This document shows positions 55,026-62,746 of a stretch of 64,000 nt of DNA, piece after piece; the first letter of the stretch is position 1, and each line of letters begins with the position of its first letter. Origin of the DNA: Litchfieldella anticariensis FP35 = DSM 16096 (GTDB lineage: Bacteria; Pseudomonadota; Gammaproteobacteria; Pseudomonadales; Halomonadaceae); NCBI RefSeq assembly GCF_000409775.1, contig NZ_KE332391.1:359766-423765 (forward strand), written 5' to 3'. The notes under the pieces were generated by a model, which had not been told where the DNA came from, did not search any database, and saw nothing but the letters and a program-made list of their open reading frames with translations. The position numbers and the translations under genes are program-made.

Positions 55026-57053
55026 TTACACCAGATCGCGGGAAATCGTCTCATCCCAGGTCTTGGCGAATACGCGGGTATCCCCCTCGTAGGCATCCAT
55101 GGTGGCACGCAGCCGGAAATTGTCGGCATCGGAGGTCATCAGGGTCCGGGTCAGGGTACGCACCTGCCAGTCGCCACGCTGAAAGGTGCGCTCCCACTCG
55201 GTCCAGCCACTGAGGCTGTCGTAATTACCATAGGAATAGGTGTAGCGCTCGGTGACCCGGGCGGAAATTTCCAGACCGATGTCATCGATCCGATAGCGCC
55301 CTTCGTCGTTGATCACTTCCAGAGTGGTCTTGTCATTGGCCAGGTCGCGGATCACCCGCCAGGTTTCCTGGGTTGGCTGGATCAGCGTCTTGGCCAGCGG
55401 CGGCGCCCCTTCCGGCTCATCGAATGCCGGCAACGCCGCTTCTTCCTCGGGACGGGGCGCGCGCACCGGCAAGATCAGCCGGCTCTTGCCGGGACACACC
55501 GTCAGCTTGACCGGCCTGGGTGCCGGCCAGGCCAGTGGCCAATAGCTGGTCGACAGCGCCAGGCGAATGGCGTGGCCGGCTGGGAACTGTTGGGCGATAT
55601 GCTTCAAAAGGACGCGCACCCGGTACCGTTTTCCCGGCTCCAGGGGCTCGGGATGTTCATCGCTGTCACGATGGGTGAGATTCAACAAGCCGTAGGAGAC
55701 TCGCGTAGCCTTGTCGTCCTCAGCGATATCGGAGAGGCGTAGCGCGACCATGGCCACCGGTTGATCAGCTTCGAGCTCCAGCTCGACCACCGGTTGGCCG
55801 CAGATCTCCACTGGCGTCTCGAGCCGCGCGGTCTGGAAGATCAGCGCCCCACCGTCCTCGTCGCGCTGATCGTGCGGCAGATCGGGAGGGGCGTTGTAGG
55901 AACACCACTTGCCGGCGTAAAGCCCCACCGACAGCGGCGAGCGGATCTCCAGTGTATCCGCATCGTCGGCGCCGTGATGTTCCGGCATCAGGTCATGACC
56001 CACGGTCAGCCGGAACGAGGCCGGCACGATATTCAGCGACGGCCAGCAGGGCTCGGCCACCCAGCGGCCGGGACGGGTCTCGTATCGCGCCGAAGGCGGC
56101 GTGGACTCCTGCATCCATACCCGCAGCATGGGCTCGTCCATGATCCCGGTGTCCTTGCCCTTGAGCCAGTGATCCCACCAGCGCAGTGCGTCCTGCAGGA
56201 ACCCGATCGCCGGCCCCGGCACTCCCAGGTGGGGATACTTGTGCGCCCAGGGCCCCACCAGCCCCTTGCGCGGTACCGATAACCCTTCGAGCAACCGGAA
56301 TACGGCATTGCAATAGCCGTCAGCCCAGCCACTGATGGCATACACCGGGCATTGGATGCTCGAGAAATTCTCACATACCGAGCCGTGCTTCCAATAGTCA
56401 TCGCGGCGTTGGTGCCGCAGCCAAGTGGCCAACCACAGGCCACTACCATCGAGTCGCTCGTGCCACATCTCGCGCCAATGCTCGCCCACCAACTCGGGAT
56501 CCGGCGGGCAGGCGTTGCCATCGAACATGGTCGAGGCCCAGGACAGGTTGTCACCCAACAGGCACCCCCCCATGTGGTGGATATCGTCGGCGTAGCGATC
56601 GTCGGTGGAACACAGCGTGATCACCGCCTTGAGCTGCGGTGGACGCAATGCCGCGATCTGCAAGCCGTTGAAGCCGCCCCAGGAGATGCCCACCATGCCG
56701 ACGTCACCGCTACACCAGGGCTGCTCGGCCAGCCATTCGAGAACCGCCACACCATCATCGAGTTCCTGTTGCAGGTACTCGTCGGTCAGCACGCCATCGG
56801 ACTCTCCCGTACCGCGGATATCGACCCTCACTCCGGCATAGCCATGACCGGCCCAATAGGGGTGGGTCTGAACGTCGCGCGCGGCGGTCAGGTCACGCTT
56901 GCGATAAGGCAGGTACTCGAGGATCGCCGGCACCGGATGACGTTCGGCATCCCGTGGCCGCCAGATCCGTGCCGCCAGTCGTGTGCCATCGGCCAGAGGG
57001 ATCCAGGTTTCTTCTTCGACCACCTGACGTGGGAAGGTTTCGATGATGCGCAT
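55026..57053 (-). CDS. CocE/NonD-family hydrolase
   Basis: A 675-aa alpha/beta hydrolase of the Xaa-Pro dipeptidyl-peptidase/CocE group. The nucleophile sits in MVGISWGGFNGLQIA (residues about 144-158) after DIRGTGESDG, and a jelly-roll C-terminal domain follows (PPDLPHDQRDEDGGALIF and onward). Family members cleave esters or amides of small molecules. The natural substrate is unknown. A GGAG site lies upstream of 57053. It is likely cotranscribed with the ATP-grasp gene 47 bp upstream. Confidence 0.88.
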   Translation of the reverse strand: MRIIETFPRQVVEEETWIPLADGTRLAARIWRPRDAERHPVPAILEYLPYRKRDLTAARDVQTHPYWAGHGYAGVRVDIRGTGESDGVLTDEYLQQELDDGVAVLEWLAEQPWCSGDVGMVGISWGGFNGLQIAALRPPQLKAVITLCSTDDRYADDIHHMGGCLLGDNLSWASTMFDGNACPPDPELVGEHWREMWHERLDGSGLWLATWLRHQRRDDYWKHGSVCENFSSIQCPVYAISGWADGYCNAVFRLLEGLSVPRKGLVGPWAHKYPHLGVPGPAIGFLQDALRWWDHWLKGKDTGIMDEPMLRVWMQESTPPSARYETRPGRWVAEPCWPSLNIVPASFRLTVGHDLMPEHHGADDADTLEIRSPLSVGLYAGKWCSYNAPPDLPHDQRDEDGGALIFQTARLETPVEICGQPVVELELEADQPVAMVALRLSDIAEDDKATRVSYGLLNLTHRDSDEHPEPLEPGKRYRVRVLLKHIAQQFPAGHAIRLALSTSYWPLAWPAPRPVKLTVCPGKSRLILPVRAPRPEEEAALPAFDEPEGAPPLAKTLIQPTQETWRVIRDLANDKTTLEVINDEGRYRIDDIGLEISARVTERYTYSYGNYDSLSGWTEWERTFQRGDWQVRTLTRTLMTSDADNFRLRATMDAYEGDTRVFAKTWDETISRDLV

Positions 57054-57100
57054 GTGCCGAGTCTCCTTTCGCCATCATGGCTCACCACTATGACACACGC

Positions 57101-58405
57101 TCAACTGATGATGTCGTCGTATTCGAAATGCAGCCGTGATGCCAGGCTCTCGTAATTGGCCAGCAGCTCCTCTTCATTCTGGGCGCCCATCCACACAAGG
57201 GCCAGGGCGAAGCTGTAGCTGTCCTGCTCGGGCAACGTCGACAGCCGCTGTCCTTCGTGAACCTGCAAGTCAATCATGGTGCCGGGAAACTCGGCCTTCA
57301 GGGCCTCCAGTTCCTCCGTCGTAGGCACGCGGGTCACTACCGCATCGGTGAAGAACACCCGATAGAAGAACTTGGCCGCCATCGAGAACTTGCCTTGACG
57401 CGATGGCATGTCGGGGCGCTTGCCGAGCGCCAGGTCGATGGTGACTTGCTGATTGCTGACTCCATCGACCTTCTCGAACAGGTCGCAATGGGATTGCGAG
57501 ATCCTGGTATTGATCTCCAATAGCCAGATGCGATCCTGCACCTCGTCCCAGTAATACTCGATATTGAAAGCCGCGTTGTCGTAGCCGATATGGCTCATCA
57601 CAGTGTGGGTCAACTCGACCATCTTGTCCTGGACGTAGTCGGGCAGCCCTGAAGGGTAGCGATAGTGGAAAAAGCTCAGTACCTGGGGGTAGCGCAGGGA
57701 GTCGACGATACCGTAGCTCACCACCTCACCCTGATACACATAACCTTCCACCGTGCATTGCCAGCCACCGATGATCTCCTCGGCCATGCAGAAATGGCCA
57801 TCCACGGCAGCGATCTCGGGAGGCAGCCGCGCATGCTCGAGTACCGTATTGAAGGGATCGGCGATCAAACCGATCTGATCGCGAAATTGCTCGATGGCCA
57901 GATAGAAGGTCTCGAGACTGGCAATATGGAAGCCCAGTCGCGATCCCGAAGACTTGATCGGCTTGGCGAAGAAGGGGATATACAACCCCGCCTCGCCGAT
58001 TCGGATCAAGGCATCGTCGTCGAAGGGATCAAAGGCCGTGAAGGTGGGAATGAAGTCGGGAATCACCTCGCGCTGGACTCGTCGGCTCCAGTACTTGTGT
58101 TCGCATTTCAACAGACTTTCCAGCGAAGTGGTGCGAGTGCCGAAACGCTCGCACAAGATCGGCAGCATGGTCGATACAGGAAAGTCCATATAACCAACGA
58201 TGGCATCAATGGACCCATCGAACGCCTCTAGTTGTTCCGTGGCTCTATCGATCATGTCGGCGATAGGAAAGACTTCGGTGTCATAGACCTCTTCAGGTTC
58301 GATTACACCATGGAAATGATATCGCTCAGCTCCCCGCAGTTGCTGCAGACGCTGGCGATTGAAGTCATTGAGCCCTACCACGAAGATATTCTTGTCGTCG
58401 TTCAT
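57101..58405 (-). CDS. ATP-grasp domain protein
   Basis: A 434-aa enzyme with a substrate-binding N-terminal third and an ATP-grasp core. The core shows FFAKPIKSSGSRLGF (Lys for ATP), EEIIGGWQCTVEGYVYQG, and the metal-binding end VWLLEINTRISQSH. ATP-grasp enzymes of this type ligate carboxylates to amines or thiols, for example in dipeptide or peptide-like metabolite assembly. The neighbouring CocE/NonD hydrolase suggests synthesis and breakdown of the same amide or ester. The start at 58405 follows AGGGTG; the frame extends to 58444 without a better site. Confidence 0.85.
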   Translation of the reverse strand: MNDDKNIFVVGLNDFNRQRLQQLRGAERYHFHGVIEPEEVYDTEVFPIADMIDRATEQLEAFDGSIDAIVGYMDFPVSTMLPILCERFGTRTTSLESLLKCEHKYWSRRVQREVIPDFIPTFTAFDPFDDDALIRIGEAGLYIPFFAKPIKSSGSRLGFHIASLETFYLAIEQFRDQIGLIADPFNTVLEHARLPPEIAAVDGHFCMAEEIIGGWQCTVEGYVYQGEVVSYGIVDSLRYPQVLSFFHYRYPSGLPDYVQDKMVELTHTVMSHIGYDNAAFNIEYYWDEVQDRIWLLEINTRISQSHCDLFEKVDGVSNQQVTIDLALGKRPDMPSRQGKFSMAAKFFYRVFFTDAVVTRVPTTEELEALKAEFPGTMIDLQVHEGQRLSTLPEQDSYSFALALVWMGAQNEEELLANYESLASRLHFEYDDIIS

Positions 58406-58707
58406 GGTTGTCACCCTTGGGCTGACAACGGGGTCTCCACTCACTACCCATGTCTACGGCAATATGGCGATCTCCATTATCAGCGCCATCATCGTTCCGG
58501 AATATTCCAGTCAGTCACTGTCAGCATAGTTCAGGCAATTTCATCCAAAATCCGCCAAAGCGGAACGATTTCACCTTCCCTTGGTTGAACCGGCGCTCGC
58601 GATGCGCTAAAAGCTCCTACTTGGCTTGTGTTTTTCAGCCTGTTCAGGGACTTGGATCAGTCCCACCTCATCGCAACCTCGTCTCCCCCATGAACAAGGA
58701 AGCCTTC
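58406..58707. other. Divergent spacer between the ATP-grasp gene and the repeat-domain gene
   Basis: About 300 bp without a convincing gene. An open frame reads through from 58450 into the repeat-domain gene but has no ribosome site before 58708. I see no clear palindrome. Divergent promoters presumably lie here. Confidence 0.4.
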
Positions 58708-60111
58708 ATGTCCACACCATCCGCATCGCGAACCCTCATTATTCCACTTGCCACCCTGGCCACTGGTCTGGCAGTTGGTTGGTTCGCCGCCGACCAACAC
58801 GGCGATAGCGCAGCAACCGACGCTTTGACCAATGACTCCGAACCTCTGACGCTGGAAGAGACTTATCGCGGTGAAATCACCTCGGCAAGCGCTCTCAACG
58901 CCAACGATGGCAGTCGCTTCGAACGCCTTCCCTTGGCACTCGAGGCCGATACCCTCGTCCAACTGGAACTTGGTGGTGTGCTCAACGGCGCTCTGGCGCT
59001 TTACGACGCCGAAGGCAATTTCCTGGCGGCCTCCGCGAACGATGGCATACCGGTTCGCTTGCGGCAGCGCATTGCCCAAGATGGCAACTATGTATTGGCA
59101 GTCAGTGGGCGCGACCGCCACAGTTATGGCCCTTTTCGAATCACCGGCCACACGCTGGAAACACAGAACTCTGGCCTGCTGACACTGGACACACCCGTCA
59201 ATGGTTGGCTGCAGGATGCCTCCAATGACTATGAAGTCGAGATTCCGCAAGCCGGGCTCTATACCATCGACATGCATTCCGACGACCTCGATGCGTATCT
59301 GGTCCTCTCAGGCAGCAATGGGGTAAAACTGGAAGACGACGATAGCGCAGGCGACTTGAATGCTCGCGTTTCCGGCTTTCTGGATGCAGGGCGCTACCAA
59401 CTCGAAGCGCGTACTGCCCAAGGGCAGGAACAAGGGTATTACACCCTGGAGCTGGGCACCCGTGACTTGCCCGACGATATCGAATTGCAGAACGGCGGTG
59501 AACTCGCTCTTGGCCAGCCCGTGCAAGGCTGGTATAGCGGCGAGGGTCTCGAATACCGTCTCGATATCGCCGAGCAGGCGTTGGTGACCATCGACATGCA
59601 ATCGTCCGAGTTCGATGCTTATCTGGAACTCAGCGGCAATGGTGTCATGATCGAGAACGATGATGGCGGCGGAAACTATGATTCACGCATCCAGACCGTG
59701 CTCTCCCCGGGAACCTACACCGTCAGGGCGATAAGCTATGACAGCTCGGGCAGCGGCCTATTCACCCTGGAGGCCGGTGCATCAGATATCGCCGCCGCCG
59801 AGAACGGCGTCATCGAGATCGGCACCACGGTCACCGGTCAGTTGGCTGGCGGTAGCCAAGATTATTATAGCTTTCACGTGGATCGAGCCGGTCAATACCG
59901 TATTGCCATGATGTCCAGTGATGTAGATTCCTATCTGGTACTGCAAGGTAACGGGCTCTACCTCGAAGACGATGATGGTGGCGACGGCTACAATGCCCGC
60001 TTACAGACGCACCTGGAACCCGGAGATTACCGGATGACTGCCCGTACTTATGACACATCGGGAAGCGGCTCTTATAGTGTGAGCGTCAACTCCGCGGACC
60101 CGATGCTATGA
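58708..60111 (+). CDS. Membrane-anchored protein with four PPC-like beta repeats
   Basis: A 467-aa secreted or membrane-tethered protein. An N-terminal hydrophobic stretch (LIIPLATLATGLAVGWFAA) is followed by four repeats of about 100 residues. Repeats 2 to 4 each carry an IDM/IAM-S-S-D/E-DAYL or DSYL block and an acidic loop (EDDDSAGDLNAR, ENDDGGGNYDSR, EDDDGGDGYNAR) that resembles calcium-binding DxDxGxxN loops; repeat 1 is divergent. The pattern is that of pre-peptidase C-terminal (PPC) or DVUA0089-like beta domains. No catalytic domain is present. The start at 58708 has AAGGA upstream. The stop overlaps the LuxR start. Confidence 0.78.
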   Translation: MSTPSASRTLIIPLATLATGLAVGWFAADQHGDSAATDALTNDSEPLTLEETYRGEITSASALNANDGSRFERLPLALEADTLVQLELGGVLNGALALYDAEGNFLAASANDGIPVRLRQRIAQDGNYVLAVSGRDRHSYGPFRITGHTLETQNSGLLTLDTPVNGWLQDASNDYEVEIPQAGLYTIDMHSDDLDAYLVLSGSNGVKLEDDDSAGDLNARVSGFLDAGRYQLEARTAQGQEQGYYTLELGTRDLPDDIELQNGGELALGQPVQGWYSGEGLEYRLDIAEQALVTIDMQSSEFDAYLELSGNGVMIENDDGGGNYDSRIQTVLSPGTYTVRAISYDSSGSGLFTLEAGASDIAAAENGVIEIGTTVTGQLAGGSQDYYSFHVDRAGQYRIAMMSSDVDSYLVLQGNGLYLEDDDGGDGYNARLQTHLEPGDYRMTARTYDTSGSGSYSVSVNSADPML

Positions 60112-60929
60112 CCGTGACCGAGCTCCTTGCCAATTCAGCCAGCCATGAGTGGCATCGACGTCTGGCCCGGCTGATACAAGGTGCGGGCTCGGTCGGTTTT
60201 CCTCAGGCACTAGAGCGAACGCTGCGCGAACTGGTGGCCTTCGACACCATACTGATCAATACCTACCGGGGGCGGCATCGCCCCCTTTTGATCCACGACG
60301 ACTATCCCCCCCATCACCGCGAACAGGGCATCGAGCGTTACCTGAGTGAAGCCTATCTGCTCGATCCCTTCTTTAGCGCCGTGTGCGAAGGAAGGGACCA
60401 CGGCGCTCACCGCCTGCGTGAACTGGCACCGGATCGCTTCGAGTCCAGTGAGTATTACCACCACTACTATCGCGCGCTGGGTCTGGACGATGAAGTCGGA
60501 ATCTTTGCCCGCGTCTCAACGGAGGTGGTCATCGTAGTATCGCTGGGCTTTCGCGATGAAGCCCCTCCGCTGACCCGACGAGCATTACTGGCTCTCCGAC
60601 ACATTTCTCCCGTCGTGGAAGTGCTACTGGCGGAATATTGGAAGTGGCAAGGTGCACAGTTCCAAGCTGACCTGGAGGCAAGGCCACCAGTCGAAGCCGC
60701 TTTCGAGAGCTTCGGCCGCGAGGTTCTAACCGAGCGTGAACAGGAAATCACCCGTCTGCTATTGGCTGGCCATTCCACCAAGTCGGCAGCTCGGGAACTC
60801 GACATCAGCGATGGCACCGTCAAGGTCCATCGCAAGCACATCTACCAACGCTTGAATGTCTCCAGCCAAGCGCAACTGTTCCGACTATTCCTCGATCATG
60901 TGGCACTGATATCACGACAACAGCATTAA
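60108..60929 (+). CDS. LuxR-family transcriptional regulator
   Basis: A 273-aa regulator. The C-terminal 65 residues are a LuxR-type helix-turn-helix (LTEREQEITRLLLAGHSTKSAARELDISDGTVKVHRKHIYQRL). The N-terminal 190 residues are helical and unassigned; no receiver Asp and no autoinducer-domain signature (Trp-Tyr-Asp) are clear. The gene starts inside the stop of the repeat-domain protein (ATGA), so the two are coupled. A full copy of the 140-bp element lies about 65 bp downstream. Confidence 0.88.
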   Translation: MTVTELLANSASHEWHRRLARLIQGAGSVGFPQALERTLRELVAFDTILINTYRGRHRPLLIHDDYPPHHREQGIERYLSEAYLLDPFFSAVCEGRDHGAHRLRELAPDRFESSEYYHHYYRALGLDDEVGIFARVSTEVVIVVSLGFRDEAPPLTRRALLALRHISPVVEVLLAEYWKWQGAQFQADLEARPPVEAAFESFGREVLTEREQEITRLLLAGHSTKSAARELDISDGTVKVHRKHIYQRLNVSSQAQLFRLFLDHVALISRQQH

Positions 60930-60993
60930 AAGCCAACCTGATATGTTGTCTTTCATCACAAACTTGCCGCTTTTTCATCCATGGCACTTCAGG

Positions 60994-61134
60994 GGGAACA
61001 CTGAAGAAATCGACGAGCAGCATCAAGCACAAGGCGCACGGAGCACAGGAACCGGAGCCTATGGGGTATAGGTGAGGATTCCGCGCACCGCGCAACGCAG
61101 TGATTGAGGCGCGCAGGCATTTATTCAGTGTTAC
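60994..61134. repeat. 141-bp MITE-like element, complete copy
   Basis: The terminal inverted repeats read AACACTGAAGAAAT at the left and AACACTGAATAAAT on the complement of the right end. The interior holds CACAGGAACCGGAGC, GTGAGGATTCCG and GCACCGCGCAACGC blocks, the first two shared with the element at 13208-13351. The left 45 bp are also found at 10169-10214. No coding capacity. It sits in the 321-bp gap before the solute-binding protein genes, a stretch that also holds the palindrome-like CTCATTATTTATTATGAG (61204-61221), probably near the operon promoter. Confidence 0.8.
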
Positions 61135-61250
61135 CCAAGATGATCATGAGAGGTGACAGCCACTACCTCCGTGCTTTATGTTGAGAAAGAGTATGAAGAT
61201 GCCCTCATTATTTATTATGAGTCATTGATGTATGCGGGGATGGAAGAGGC

Positions 61251-61988
61251 ATGAAAAAATGGTCATGGCTCGCAGCTTGCCTGCTGTACGCAACGACAGC
61301 AGCGGCAGATTTGGATGAACTGGTTTTCATCACTGAGGAATATCCTCCCTATAACTTCAAGCGAAATGGGGAGTTACAAGGTATTTCAGTCGATATCCTG
61401 TCAGCGATCTTCGCAGTCACCAATACCGGGCTGACCAGGGACGATATCCACGTTCTACCATGGGCACGAGGATATGAAACAGCATTGAGCCAGCCCAACA
61501 CAGTATTGTTTTCCACCACTCGGACACAAGCTCGCGAACATCTTTTCAAGTGGGTCGGCCCTATTGCACGCGATCGCGTCACCTTGATTGCACGGCGGGA
61601 TCGCCATATCACCATCGACTCCATCATGGACCTCAACACCTCCGACTATCAGATAGCCGTCATTCGTGAAGATATAGGCGCCCAACGTCTGTCCGAGGCA
61701 AATGTCGACCCAGAACGGGTTCTTCCAGCGATATCCAACACCAGTGCCTTGAGGATGCTGAATCATGGCCGAGTCGACCTCTGGGCCTACAGTGAAGATG
61801 TCGCCTTCTGGATCATGGAAGAGAATGGGCTAAAGGTAAGCAACTTCGAGTCGATATATACCCTCAGCGAGTCATATCTCTACTTTGCACTGCATCCTAG
61901 TACGGACGACAGGTTGGTCGACGCCATGCAGGCAGCGCTGAATAGTCTTCGCGAACAAGGCACGATAGACGACATCATGAGACGCTGA
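61251..61988 (+). CDS. Periplasmic solute-binding protein (SBP_bac_3-like), copy 1
   Basis: A 245-aa exported protein with a signal peptide (MKKWSWLAACLLYATTAAA). The mature part starts LVFITEEYPPYNFKRNG, the typical first strand of polar amino-acid-type binding proteins, with the hinge region PWARGYETALSQPNTVLFS. No ABC permease genes are nearby, and the next two overlapping genes encode another such protein and a diguanylate cyclase. It is therefore likely a periplasmic ligand sensor that signals to the cyclase rather than a transporter component. Ligand unknown. Confidence 0.85.
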   Translation: MKKWSWLAACLLYATTAAADLDELVFITEEYPPYNFKRNGELQGISVDILSAIFAVTNTGLTRDDIHVLPWARGYETALSQPNTVLFSTTRTQAREHLFKWVGPIARDRVTLIARRDRHITIDSIMDLNTSDYQIAVIREDIGAQRLSEANVDPERVLPAISNTSALRMLNHGRVDLWAYSEDVAFWIMEENGLKVSNFESIYTLSESYLYFALHPSTDDRLVDAMQAALNSLREQGTIDDIMRR

Positions 61989-62746
61989 TGACCAACATGG
62001 TACCAAGCCTTTTGCGGCGGTCAGTACTGCTGATAACGACTCTCTTGGTATCCTTCTCGCCCCATGTTTCGGCGGATGAGCTGGTCTTCAACACGGAAGA
62101 GTATCCGCCCTTCAATTTCTCCAACTCGGCCGGCGAGACCGACGGGCTGTCCACTCGCCTTCTCGAAGCGGCGCTGGAAGATGCGAACCTTTCGGCCACC
62201 TTTCGCATCCTGCCCTGGGCTCGAGCCTATACCGAGGCGCGGCTGCGCGGACACCACTGCGTCTACTCCACCGCCAGAACACCGGAACGACAATACTTCT
62301 TCCAGTGGGTAGGGCCGCTGGTCGAGACTGACTGGGCCGCCTTCGCCCTTGCCGATAGCAATATCCACGTCACGGGAATCGAGGAGCTGGAAGGTCTGCG
62401 CGTGGGTAGCTTTCGGGAAGACGCCGTAGGCCACTTCGTAAAAAATCAGGGCATCCCGATTCTACTCGCGGCAGCAGACAGAGAGAATATCTTGCGCCTG
62501 GAAGCAGGGCTGATCGACGTCTGGGTCAGCAGCGAAACCGTGGCCAAGTACATTGCCGCCGATACCGGGATCGCGGTCAAACGACTATTCACCTTCAACC
62601 GAGTACATTTGTATCTGGCCTGCCACCCGTCGGTGCCTAAAGAGGTGGTATCTCAGCTTCAATCATCGCTGGACACCCTTCGTGCCGAAGGCCGCGATGA
62701 ACGCATTCGAGAACGTGTTCTCGAGCAGTGGAGATGGGATCCATGA
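61988..62746 (+). CDS. Periplasmic solute-binding protein, copy 2
   Basis: A 252-aa paralogue of the preceding gene, with signal peptide (SVLLITTLLVSFSPHVSA) and the same beginning LVFNTEEYPPFNFSNSAG, ILPWARAYTEARLRG and FQWVGPLVETDW blocks. It starts one base inside the previous stop (TGATG) and ends overlapping the cyclase start (ATGA). Two related binding proteins in tandem with one cyclase suggest they compete for it or read two related ligands. A Cys is present near residue 88 (HHCVYST) that copy 1 lacks. Confidence 0.85.
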   Translation: MTNMVPSLLRRSVLLITTLLVSFSPHVSADELVFNTEEYPPFNFSNSAGETDGLSTRLLEAALEDANLSATFRILPWARAYTEARLRGHHCVYSTARTPERQYFFQWVGPLVETDWAAFALADSNIHVTGIEELEGLRVGSFREDAVGHFVKNQGIPILLAAADRENILRLEAGLIDVWVSSETVAKYIAADTGIAVKRLFTFNRVHLYLACHPSVPKEVVSQLQSSLDTLRAEGRDERIRERVLEQWRWDP

